64,000 nucleotides of DNA, taken from contig JARWMV010000247.1 in assembly GCA_030998015.1 (NCBI GenBank), positions 988,046 to 1,052,045 of the forward strand, in the 5' to 3' direction. This DNA is from Ceratorhiza oryzae-sativae (lineage: Eukaryota; Basidiomycota; Agaricomycetes; Cantharellales; Ceratobasidiaceae). Positions 22,942 through 33,247 of the stretch are shown here, piece after piece. The first letter of the stretch is position 1. Every line of letters begins with the position of its first letter. A program made the position numbers and the translations under genes. The notes beneath the pieces are model-generated. The model searched no databases. It was not told where the DNA came from and saw only the letters and a list, made by a program, of their open reading frames with translations.

Positions 22942-24084
22942 ATGCGTTTCGTACTTTTCGCTCTCGCCGCAGCAGTTGCTGCTCTTGCCCAGGAACCACG
23001 ACTACTCAACGCGGCCAGTGTCTCGCCGAATTTTCACGGTCGGGATGCGGCACCGGTCGAGAGGATCACCACCACAAACGCCGAGCGGTATGCACGGAAT
23101 TTGCCATCTCTGAGCCCCAAGTCATGCCGTCGCGACAACGGTATTTGTTCCCGCCGCTCATTCGACTTATCGGCCAACACAGCATAGCTCACTCGGCTGC
23201 CACACGCATGAGCTCTGCCCCCGATTCACAGACATCTCCCGGGCCTCCTATCTCGTAGGTCCTCGTTGTCACGTATGTATGCGGTCTCACTTTTTTTTTT
23301 TAAATAGAGTAACGTGTAATATTCTCGTGACGTCCACTGAAGGCACCCCACGCGGCTATATCTGGCGATTTCTGGAACGAAATCGGCCAGTACACTTCCC
23401 TTCAGACGGACCAGTCTGGTGCCCTTGTGGTTTCGTTTTTATACCCGGTCAACTCACCCTCTCAGCTCACTCTGGTCGCCACGAATGGTCCAAGTTCCAA
23501 CTATCCCAATTTTGGCGGAAGTATGTTTTTATGTGGGTAGTAGGTGCGGTTGCTCAGTCAAGGATACAGTGCCCGCTATGTCCGCGAACTGAGGCGATCC
23601 TAAGCTTGGTCCTAGGGGATTCGGGCGAGCGGAGCCTACTATTCCATTTAGACTTCTGGTTAAGACTATCGACAGCTATGCATTTCTAGCGGGCACCTTG
23701 GATAACTCCTGTGGGCGCCGGTCCTCAAAGGGGTTCAAATTCGTACAATGCGGCCACGGAGCGCGACAACTCGTCTGAAAGCGCAATCTGGACCTATGAA
23801 TCAGCCACTGGGGCTATTACTGCACAGTGGATCAATTCTGACGGTGCTTGCCCACGACAGAGATCGCGCTTGTTTCCAGTTCGTTCGGTTTTTGTCAATT
23901 CAGGCGGGCGTCTGACATTATCATATGCAGACAATCTGATTCTCGCTGGCGATCCGCAATACACCTTCGCGCTTTTTCGTTCAACTGGTGCTGTGGTTGT
24001 GAGTCTTGGTCAGTATCTGTTGAACTTACGCTTATCACGAGTGTTCAGAACTCCAAATGCGTACCTCCGGTTCTTTCTTCTTGA
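22942..24084 (+). pseudogene. Small secreted protein, decayed family copy 2
   Basis: The signal peptide (MRFVLFALAAAVAALAQ) and the NAERYARNLPSLSPK block are intact, and the first introns still have good borders. The copy is then damaged. Near 23360 the frame must shift by one base to continue as SGDFWNEIGQYTSLQTDQSG, which matches copy 1. The fourth exon (copy 1: VLGYATSTVDYAFGPGSYN) cannot be found without a stop codon. Near 23705 a second shift is needed to reach SNSYNAATERDNSSESAIWT. The last exon ends SKCVPPVLSS and stop, as in copy 1. Either this is a pseudogene or the assembly has several indels here. The loss of exon 4 argues for true decay. Confidence 0.7.
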
Positions 24085-25020
24085 TTTGCTCGACCGGCTA
24101 CTTTAGCCAGCTGCTTCAGTATGTTGATTTGGTCGTAAATCCTAGAGCTCTATTATCTCCCCGCTTGACTTAACTATGCCCCACTTGGTTGCGTTAAACG
24201 CGTGGCTCGGCTCTAGTTCAAATGGTGAGTCGAACTATGTGTGCTAATTCCCGCTGACTTGGATTGCATACGCTCGCTAAGCCCTGGATCTAAAATTGGT
24301 TGAAGTCTGTTCCTTGGATTGTGGCAAGCAATCTTCCTGCCCGGACACTATTGTACCCCGCCCGGCCAGAGCCGGCCAGCTACTTAGATGGAGAGAGCCT
24401 TTCCTAGTCTGTCCTTACCTATACCCTTTACGGTGACGGATTCCCAAACTTTCTACCTGTAGCTATTTTTGCATCATGTAGCCTGGACCACGATCACGTT
24501 TTGCCACTGTGAGGAGCCGATATATGATCCCCTGATTCCCAGACTAGGTTCCCCTGTAATTCTGACAGGTGTTTTTGCCCCACCTCCTTGCACAGACCCC
24601 GACTCCCTACCCCGTATATTTTCGTTTCTTCGACCTGTAACTGTACTCGAATTCGGCCCCCTGGAGCTCGTCCAATATCCTTTTAGAAATCCCCGAATGG
24701 CACTTGGTACGGCGAATGCTACGCTATGAATGACCTTGCGTGGGACCCTTGAGTTTCAGCTTACTTCTTTCACAACCTCGGGGCTAGTGAGGGGTTGTTG
24801 CAGTCAGCTATTAGCGGTTCCGAATAGTCATGGATTACTCAATACCCCCTCACCATTCTAGAGGCAAGGGGCCCGTTTAGTGTTAACTAAGCCTTAAAAT
24901 CCATGGCAGGCACTTCAAATCAAACTTTGTGTATGGAACCGACATGTTCGCGGCTAGGATCGCGCCGATCGACTGCATATCACAACCCGCGTTAAGGACT
25001 CCCACCTGCTCGACGCTTCT
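24085..25020. other. Intergenic, nothing recognised
   Basis: No domain is visible. A palindrome-like GAGCCGGCCAGC tract occurs near 24370. The region might hold remains of a further secreted-protein copy, but I could not align any motif. Confidence 0.35.
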
Positions 25021-25321
25021 ACCAGGTGGTTGGTGAGGTGTATCAGGGGACATACGAAGCGGCCATTATGACCCTCGGTTCGAAATGCGCCAATGCAGGC
25101 AGTGGCTCTATATCTTACGCCATCCTAATTCAAGGGGTTCCCAGTATTTTGTGCCGACACCCACGAACATGTTGTCCAGACACACTGGTCTACTGCCCTG
25201 GGTATCGCGTACGACACCGCGTTACACTTTTGAAAGGACCTACTTGGTGTTTCGCGCTAAAAGCAATGGTTTAGACACCTTCCAGTATGATTATGAGTGC
25301 GCCGTGACTCTGGTTGTTTGA
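25021..25321 (+). pseudogene. Possible 3' fragment of an unknown gene
   Basis: A plus-strand frame ends at 25321 with RYTFERTYLVFRAKSNGLDT followed by a short strand-like tail (FQYDYECAVTLVV) and stop. An overlapping frame from 25026 reads GTYEAAIMTLGSKCANAGSG. The alternating hydrophobic pattern looks like real beta-rich protein, but I find no start, no clean exon borders and no family. It may be the tail of a decayed gene between the secreted-protein copies. Confidence 0.25.
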
Positions 25322-25712
25322 TCCCTGTTTTTATTTATTTTACTTTTTATTTTACCTCTTTCGTTCTTAGCTCGGTGTTTGCGCACGCACACAGCCGCCG
25401 GTAGGTATTTGAATCCCCCGCGTTGGCGGAGGAAGCGGCAGGGCAATTCACCGGTGCCTGCCGAACTCCTTTTGCTCTACAATCCGTGTGGTTTCCGCCG
25501 GCTTGCTGTCACAATGGACAGTGACAGGCGCTGAAGGCAAACGCGATGTTTATCGGACCTCCGACGGATCGGGGGTTCATTATCATCTGTGTGACAGGGT
25601 TCATGCGCTTTATATCGGACCCGCACATTGTCCACTCAGTTGTGTTTGTTTCCCCCCTCGCTCAACTACCCCACCACAATCGTTTTTTTCTGATACCCAT
25701 CCGTTCGTTAAC

Positions 25713-26919
25713 ATGCGCCTCTCCCTCGTTTCGTTTGCTCTAGCTGTCGCATCGCTCGGGCTGGCGCAGCACCAAGCCCGACAAGAACATCCGTCCGTCA
25801 ACCCACCGTCGAGCAGCGTCACTCAGATCGACTGGGCTGCCTATGATGCTGCTGCTAGTGCTCCCGACGAACCCTCCACAAACGCTCAACGCTTTGCCAG
25901 GGGTCTTCCGCCGCTCAAACCTAGGGCTCATCGTCGCAGTGCTCATCGTGGCGCACCTCTCCGCCTAGGTATGCACATGCTAAAATTTGTGTGTCTGATG
26001 ATTCACACGATCTGTAGGTACGCGTGTGCGGTCTGCTCCTCCCGCCGATACATCTCCCTCGCCCCCTATCAAGTACGTATATATGTTTGGGTAATTTTAT
26101 GTAGCACCATTATTGACGCCTTTGAATAGACAAGATTGTAATATTCTAGTGAAGAAGGGAGACCGAACTACGCTTGGTTTTATTTCTCCGACTCTGAATG
26201 TTTTTGGAGAGTATGGGACATTCCAAGAAACCCAGACCGATGCTCTCTTGGTTGCGTTTTCGTACCAGCCCAACTCGCTGAACCAGCTAGATATGTTTGC
26301 AACCAACAGCCCGACTACGAGTTTTCCTTATGTCGGTGGTGGCAAGTGACACTCTACTATTGCATGGCTCCACTTATTGACTTGGTTATTGTTAGTCGTT
26401 GGATATTCGTCTTCGGATGATGATATGGGCCCGGGCAATTCCAAGTAAGTCGATCTCATCGAACGGTATTTATGGGTTCTGAGTCTTTGTGCAGTTATGC
26501 CTATGTTGCTGGCGTCAAGCAGACTCCGGTCGGTCCAGCCCAGGTTGGAGACAGTTCGTTCGGGAGTACGACTGGTCGTCCAGCCGATTACGAGAGCGCT
26601 ATTTGGGCCTACAACCCCACCACTCAGGCTATTACTGCCCAGTGGGTCAACACTGATGAAAGTGTAGTTGACACTCGATTCCTTTATACCGACGATGGCA
26701 ATGGTATGTTCTGTGGCCATTAACACGAGCCCGAGCTAACCTGAGGCTTTTCAGCTGCGCTCCTGATAACTGGCGATCCGGATAAGCTCAACACATTCCT
26801 TGGATCAACATACCCCGAAGTTGTGAGTCTGCGTGGTGACCTGTCAGAAACATGGCTGACTTCGAGTTGCGTAGACCTTTGTTTGTGTCCCTCCCACTGC
26901 AACGCCGTTGCCAAAGTAG
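25713..26919 (+). CDS. Small secreted protein, family copy 3 (297 aa, 7 exons)
   Basis: This is a paralogue of the 21427 gene. The exons are 25713-25968, 26018-26072, 26130-26341, 26396-26444, 26495-26703, 26755-26822 and 26875-26919, in phase for 298 codons with the stop. The signal peptide is MRLSLVSFALAVASLGLAQ. The block NAQRFARGLPPLKPRAHRRS keeps the family pattern, with a dibasic RR site after it. Later parts read LVAFSYQPNSLNQLDMFATN, YAYVAGVKQTP, SAIWAYNPTTQAITAQWVN and CVPP near the stop. Intron 3 has a GC donor (G|GCAAGT) at the very position where copy 1 has G|GTGAGT, so the splice site changed after duplication. The product is extracellular by its signal peptide; the function is unknown. 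Confidence 0.83.
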
Positions 26920-27690
26920 AATACACTTGGCCCAAGAGCTGATTGCTCATTATCTCAGGAAATTTACAGCTGGATCGTCTTTCGTATTTGAAAAGAGGTT
27001 TCTTATTCTTAGATTATCGTCAAACTTGTTTCCGAGTTGGAAATTTAGTCGTTGTGTGCCACAAGCGTCCGATTTGGACCCTGTTAGGCAAGGCAAGGTC
27101 TGTTAGAAAACTACAAATGAGAGGATGACGGGGACCGTGCCCATAGTCGTGGTCGTTTCGTCTATCGACTTTAGCTGTCGAATCATTTGGTCGTGCCTAT
27201 CATTATACAGTAGAGTTTCAGTTACCGCTCGTTCGTTACATGCTCGTTGTTTTGATGGCATCAGCCAACCTGCTTTATGGCTCTTTAGTCACAGCCACAT
27301 CTTGATGCGTCGAACCACTCGCCCGCTATAAAGTCTTCACTGGTGGGTATGATAGCTGGGATATTGTAATTTCAGGCAGAGCGGCAGTAAATATACTTCC
27401 CTCTATTTATCCAATTTTTATACGTTTTACTTGGCTAGTGATAAACAGAAATACGTATGGGAGAGCAAAAGGCACTATGACAAACCGCTGGCTGACCCCA
27501 AAGCCACTTGTGTCCGTTGCGGAGCAGGCTCTCGCTCAACGCCCATCGACGAGCATCAAGCGGAAGTCTACTGTATCACGTTCGACTTGGGGACTAGGGA
27601 GTTATAGGCACGAACACGGAGCTAGCCATTCAGGTCTAAGCTAAGAGGCGGTCGTATATTATGGGCGAATGTCATAAACTAGAAACAAGT
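26920..27690. other. Intergenic between convergent genes
   Basis: No gene is seen. The stretch lies between the 3' ends of the secreted-protein copy 3 (plus) and the RRM gene (minus). Confidence 0.45.
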
Positions 27691-28802
27691 CTACTTCTTT
27701 CGTACAATTCCTAGCGATGCCTGTAATTTGGCCTTGTCCAATTTCTGTTTCTCTCTGTCTTGCGTCGCGAGCGCGGGCGGTCGAGCAACGGCGCTCTTGA
27801 TCGAGCTGGGAAGAATCCCAAGATTTAACCCGGGCGTTGTGGGTTTCACAAGAGACAATACTGATGGCGGGGCTCGAGGCACAGACTGCATACCAGTTGG
27901 TGATGCGGCGGGTACGACCGATGGCGGAGGCTTCTTCGGGAGAGTGGATGTAGTCGGTTGAATGGAGTTTGGCTCTGGATTAGGTCCTAAGCCATGTGTT
28001 AGGCTCTGGGATATTTCCATCAGTGAAAAGCCTAAACCCACCTAGTACTTCGGTCAGGAGAGCTTCTGCGGCAGCATCTTCCTGTGCCGTTCGATCCCGC
28101 TCCAAGGCGCCCAGTTTCGCTTCCAGGGCTGCGATCTTGGCAGACGTACTCGACGGTTTGCTCTGTGTTTTCAGCAAGGATAATGTGGTGTGACGGGGAG
28201 GGGGTGCAAAACGCCTATCAAAGATTAGCGGTGGCCGTCTGCGAGGCATTGACACATACCTATGAGGGCCGGTCCCAGACCCAGCAAATACTGAATGAGC
28301 CTCGGGATGAGCACTTTGACTCGCAAACGTCACAATCAATTTCCGTCGGCGAAGTGGCTTGTCGTGACATGCTACCAGGGCTTTGGTGGCTTCCTATGCC
28401 CAAGGAACGAGGCAGAGTAGACATGTACCTGTCAGAACAAGGCCGGAAGGACAGATGTTGTACGAACCTGCTTGGTAGCGTATTCGACGAATGCGTATCC
28501 TCTGGGCTTGCCTTTGAGCGGGCCAGATTTGTGAAAGAGAAAATCGAGCTTGGTGACGTTGCCAAACTTGGAAAAGACCTGGAGGAGGGCATATCTGGTT
28601 GCTGAATTAGCCTGGACATCTGTTGACGGAGATGGAAGACTTGCTCATCGACCGTGTGGTCCAGATTCCCAACATAGAGACGGTTTCCGCGCTGCTCTTC
28701 CTGGTGTGGTGGAGCTGATCTGGAGCTCGATGCCTGGGGGGGCTCGGGATCCGCGCTGGGTATGACGAGCACATCGGCCGTTGAAGCCGGGTTTGCGGCC
28801 AT
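27691..28802 (-). CDS. RRM RNA-binding protein, RBM18-like (295 aa, 5 exons)
   Basis: The exons are 28802-28645, 28594-28468, 28393-28260, 28214-28042 and 27986-27691, in phase for 296 codons. One RNA-recognition motif spans residues about 48-125: RNP2 is RLYVGNL, RNP1 is [10 protein letters not shown], and [20 protein letters not shown] is the signature of the RBM18 type. It is followed by [21 protein letters not shown] coiled-coil-prone stretch follows ([20 protein letters not shown]), then a Pro/Ser-rich tail ending in a basic helix ([14 protein letters not shown]). Intron 1 has a GC donor (GA|GCAAGT) and joins DE to YALLQ, which restores the family sequence; a GT donor there does not. It probably binds RNA in the nucleus; targets are unknown. 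Confidence 0.87.
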
Positions 28803-30104
28803 GGTGAGCAGTTGGCAAGTGGATCCGGTGTGGAGGTGAGCAATAGGCGGGCATCTGAGACGCTCGGCGCTTCCTCGGATCCCCAAAGGATCAGGGGCTA
28901 TGCATATCCTTCGAAAAGGGCGACGTACTTTCTGGTTGAGCCTGACCGATACCTTGCCCCTCAATTTGACTTGGCCATTTACATGCTTCTAGGGGTATGC
29001 ATAAAGCTACCCTGCATGAGTGTTATTTGCAGTTATTTTAGGAGATCCTATGGTTGGCAGGGCCCACCCAGGCTGCGGGTGGTATTACAACGACCAGTCA
29101 TGTCACCACTAGAGCAGAGAACCAAGCGCATTTGCAGCCAATATCTATAAAATAAAGGATTTCAAACGACCGAATAAACATTTGGTCACGCAAAGAGGGA
29201 TAAGAGGAGTGAGAAGAAACGCGAGAAACAAGGTGAGTACAGAACTGCTCTTGGTAGCAGGGTACACCCTGACCAGGCTTGCCTCGGCTCACATGCTGGC
29301 CGAGCATCCGTGTTGCTCCCTCTGCAGGCTACGTCTTGCCGTCCCCATTTCGGATGAACTATCTCCCGCTCTTGAAATCCCACCTGGTTTATATACAGTG
29401 TTTGAGCCCAGCAGTAGCCCGTTTGCTCGTTACTAGAATTTCTCACTCTCGGGTGCCGTTTGTTCATATAGCGTCACCAAGATGCCAAATAAGCACCTCA
29501 GCCCGGATATACTGGAGAATAGGAGAGCATTCATCGCTCAGTGTCCCAGCGGATGTCTCGGCTTCGTTTCTTTGTCTCGCATAGCGGACAGTTGTCTTGT
29601 AGCCCTTGGCGCTCATGGCCAGTGCTCCATCCTCCCCCAGCCTGTACATGCAGCTAAAAAGGATACCTAATATATATAAGCAAAGATTTAAATGGTTAAT
29701 CTAAGGCTACTGAAATTGAAATTGTACTGTGCGAGGCTGGCTGAGCGCCATGTTCATGCAGGCGAGCTACTAGGGCCTGAATATCTAGCTAGCGCGTAGT
29801 AACGCCGGAGGGCTTACTAGATCCTGGTAGTGCTGGCAGCGTGTGCTACTTTGGATCTAGCGAGCACTCAAAAGCGTCGTTAGGACTGAGGAGCTACTCC
29901 AGGCTAACTGGATATTCGGGGTTTGGCTGAAGATGCCGTGACATATGGGTGATTGGTCGGCTATCAGCGATTTAATGAGTAGTTTGACGCATATAGATAA
30001 AATTTATCGCTGTTGTCAACAGTGAACGATGTCTTGGGATGTCATGAGGGTAGTTTGGCTGTATCTTGACGCCGAACCTCACGTTCACGTTACACTTATG
30101 ATAA
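28803..30104. other. Intergenic, nothing recognised
   Basis: No protein gene is seen in about 1.3 kb. From 29720 to 29930 the sequence is rich in AGCTACT/CTAGC-type short motifs and could be a worn repeat, but I see no clean unit. The tRNA-Tyr begins at the right end. Confidence 0.4.
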
Positions 30105-30193
30105 CCCTCGGTAGCTCAGTTGGAAGAGCGTGGGACTGTAATAGATTACCTTACGTAATCCCAAGGTCACTGGTTCGAACCCGGTCTGAGGGA
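30105..30193 (+). tRNA. tRNA-Tyr (GTA) with a 16-nt intron
   Basis: A full cloverleaf can be drawn. The acceptor stem is CCCTCGG with CTGAGGG and discriminator A. The D arm is GCTC-AGTTGGAA-GAGC. The anticodon stem TGGGA/TCCCA has loop CTGTAAA, and the T arm is ACTGG-TTCGAAC-CCGGT. The anticodon is GTA. A 16-nt insertion (TAGATTACCTTACGTA) sits one base after the anticodon, the canonical place for nuclear tRNA introns, and eukaryotic tRNA-Tyr genes typically have one. A GATAA precedes the gene, and a T-run (CTTCTTTTT) follows as a Pol III terminator. Confidence 0.93.
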
Positions 30194-30410
30194 CTTCTTT
30201 TTGGTTGCTTGTCACATTTACTTCAGTTCGGGCCACCCGAAAACATCGAAAGCGACGCAATTTCGACCAAAATGTACCAATTTCAGACGTTTTGATGTGG
30301 TCGCTTCTCCGGCGCTTAGCAGAGATGTTCAACCAGCCACCTGACCTCGTTGCTATCTCTGTTCCAACCTAGACTTAGTCTTGGGTCGTCTTTTTCGAAA
30401 GAAAACCAAG

Positions 30411-31195
30411 ATGGGAAGAGTTTTACTCAAAGCAAGTTGGCCCTCCCTCGTGACCAAACTACCCTCACACGTAACAGGTTATTATTCTTGGAGATAGCGG
30501 TGTTGGAAAGACGTCATTGATGAACCAGTTTGTCAACAAGCGGTTCAACAGCCAATACAAGGCGACGATTGGTGCCGACTTGTGAGTTTATGCCATGCTA
30601 GCGTTGGCCATACTCATATTCGCAGTTTGACCAAGGAAGTCTCAGTCGACGGCCGAACAGTCACCCTCCAGCTGTGGGATACTGCCGGGCAAGAGCGGTT
30701 CCAATCGTTGGGCGTGGCGTTTTATCGCGGGGCCGACTGTTGCGTGTTGGTCTATGACGTGAACAACGCAAAGGTTTGTTTTCACTGTGTCATTCCAACG
30801 ATGACTGACCATCGCAGTCTTTCGAGGCATTGGACAGCTGGAGAGACGAATTCTTGATCCAATCGGCGCCCCACGAACCGGATATATTTCCGTTTATCGT
30901 GCTAGGCAACAAGATTGACATTGAGGACGGCAGGCGACAAGTATCTCAAAAGCGAGCCATGGCTTGGTGCCAGGCCAAGGGAAACATTCCGTACTTTGAA
31001 ACGTCAGCCAAAGAGTCTATCAATATTGAACAGGCCTTTCAAACTGCCGCTCAAAACGCGCTGGCACAGGAGGAGGACTATCCGTAAGTGCGTTTTTGCC
31101 ATGACTAAACTGCGCTGACTTTGCATAGTGAGGTTGGTGACGTCGTGGACATTAACCCCAGCAACGCACGAAACTATGACGGCTGCAACTGTTGA
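30411..31195 (+). CDS. ypt7: Rab7/Ypt7 small GTPase (201 aa, 5 exons)
   Basis: This Rab GTPase controls late endosome and vacuole fusion. The exons are 30411-30431, 30478-30581, 30626-30773, 30818-31083 and 31129-31195. All G motifs are present: GDSGVGKT (P-loop), the switch I threonine in [20 protein letters not shown] and ETSAK. The Rab7-type features are [15 protein letters not shown] at the start and [14 protein letters not shown]. The C-terminus is CNC, for double prenylation and membrane attachment. Intron 1 (30432-30477) has a GC donor, AAA|GCAAGT. It is fixed by the family sequence VLLK|VIILG, so no GT alternative works. Length is normal for the family (about 205 aa). It is followed 260 bp later by hym1 on the same strand. 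Confidence 0.97.
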
Positions 31196-31456
31196 CACCT
31201 GTCTCTTGTATATTAGATACGATCAACTAATACTATCCTTTTATACGTCAACAAATCACATGAAAGTAACGCAGACACCTAAAGCCTTACTACCTGGCTC
31301 AATGACAACAGTGAAACCCCGATTTGTCGACATCGGGGGATAGGGGCCGTGGCAGTGTCCATGTTGGGCATCTCGCGTGCGCTGTTTGATCCAGGGCGAC
31401 TTAAGCGCAAGATCCAACACACCCCAGAGCGTCGACCACCACCACTAGATCTTACC

Positions 31457-32852
31457 ATGAACTTCTTCAAGGCCAAGCAGGTAATCATATCCCTGTACTG
31501 ATAGGGCACTGCTAATTCGATTATAGCGCACCCCCGCAGACCTGATACGTGGGCTGAGGGATTCCATAGGAAAACTCGATGTCGGCCCACCAGGCAGTGA
31601 AACCAGGCGCAAGGTATGCTCGCCACATTCGAGCAGTGCCATGCTCACATACCCTAGGCGAGCGACGAAGTAACAAAAGGTCTTCAGCAAACCAAGGCCT
31701 TTCTGCACGGTGACGGAGATTCAAGCCCAGAACTCGTGGCGCAGCTCGCACAAGAAGCCTATGCGGCTGATATTCTCCCTGCCCTCGTTCGTTCCATGCC
31801 GAAATTCGAGTTTGAAGCGCGGAAAGACGCTGCTCAGGTGTTTTCGCTGCTGCTGAGGCGTCAAATTGGGAGCCGATGGCCCACGGTCGAGTATATTGTT
31901 ACACGCGAGAACATCGTTTTTGACGCACTGAAGGGGTGAGTTGTATTCTAAATCCTTGGCCGAGGCTAACGTGACTAGATACGAGACAGAGGAGGTGGCG
32001 CTGAGCACCGGGCTTATATTGAGAGAGATGCTAAAGCACGAGCCGATCGCGCGAATCTTGCTCTATTCCGATCAGTAAGTGTATTGTAGCTTGCCCGACC
32101 GTGACTGACCCGCACTAGATTCTATTCCTTCCCCCACTATATCGAAGATACCACTTTTGGTGTTTCCTGTGACGCGTTTGCCAACCTCAAGGTGTGTATT
32201 CCGTTCCTCAAAAATGGCATTTTCTCATCCGCGCCTAGGAAACTTGACCAGGCACAAGCCCATGGTGGCGGAATATCTGGAGCAAAACTATGATCGAGTA
32301 AGTCTCCACCTGACTGATTGATATCACTAACTCGCGCCCAGTTTTTCACCATGTACACAACCCTCCTCTTGTCGACTAACTATGTGACCAAGCGTCAGTC
32401 GCTCAAACTTCTGGAGAGATCTTGTTGGATCGCGCAAACTTCAATGTCATGACTAAGTACATCTCTGTCGAGGTAAGTTGTTTTGCTGTTATCGGGTGCC
32501 TTGACTCAATTGTGTCCAGGCTAACCTCAAGATGATGATGAACCTTTTGCGCGACAAAAGCCGAAACATTCAGTTCGAAGCTTTTCATGTTTTCAAGGTT
32601 AGTCTTGGGCGCTCTTTGAGGATCAGGGTCTCACAGAAAATTAGGTCTTTGTGGCAAACCCAAAGAAGCCCCCACAGATCGAGGTTATTCTCCGAAGGAA
32701 CAAGGAAAAACTTCTCGCATTTCTTCGTGACTTCCACAATGACAAAGAGGATGAGCAGTTTAGCGTACGTCCCGCGGTTGACGCTTGACAAAAGCTAATG
32801 GCGATTTCAGGACGAGAAGCAGTTCCTCATCACACAGATCCAGGCGCTATAA
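31457..32852 (+). CDS. hym1: Mo25/Hym1 family scaffold protein, with two one-base gaps
   Basis: Mo25/Hym1 is an armadillo-like helical scaffold that activates GCK-type kinases. In fungi it acts in the RAM network for polarity and cell separation. The exons are 31457-31480, 31527-31613, 31658-31935, 31979-32074, 32119-32191, 32239-32297, 32342-32472, 32520-32597, 32645-32764 and 32811-32852. Family landmarks are [15 protein letters not shown] [51 protein letters not shown] and [17 protein letters not shown]. Two exons are one base short. Near 32244 GAAACTTGACC should encode ET-LTRHK but runs into TGA. Near 32413 CTTCTGGAGAG should encode LLGEILLDR. Both gaps fall in short T or G runs. With both restored the length is 329 aa, normal for the family. 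These are either consensus errors of the assembly or a recently broken allele. Confidence 0.9.
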
Positions 32853-33247
32853 TGACTCTTGTATCAGATGTAGCAACGTTGTACATTTTCTTCTTCATTG
32901 TATACCTAATTAGTTCACGAACTCATTTAGTGCACTTATAATCTGTGGTCGAACCCCGCCAACGATCTAGCGCCTACCGATATCTCACGTGTCAGCTCTT
33001 GGCGTGCCTTCTTGACACAACTCGATTCCGAAGAGTGACTATCGATCACCCGATGTACCCATTTTTATCTTCAAACAACCTAAAATACCACGGCAGACGT
33101 GAGGCAGGATAATAGCCCCGTGTGAATGGCCATGAGATCTTGATTGGCGAGATGATGACGGCTTGCTCGGCAGCTCGCTTGTGATGTGTTTCTCACCACG
33201 AGGTTTATATGCTCTCTCAAGCCACGATTTCCTCTTGAACCATCCTC
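32853..33247. other. Intergenic, no gene
   Basis: This is about 395 bp between hym1 and the chitin deacetylase on the same strand. It probably contains the hym1 3' end and the deacetylase promoter. Confidence 0.4.

Noticed and set aside
32191..32260. Alternative donor or acceptor to avoid the TGA in hym1 exon 6
   Set aside because: Shifting the donor to the next GT (GTATTC) still produces a stop. The family sequence ETLTRHK needs one extra base.
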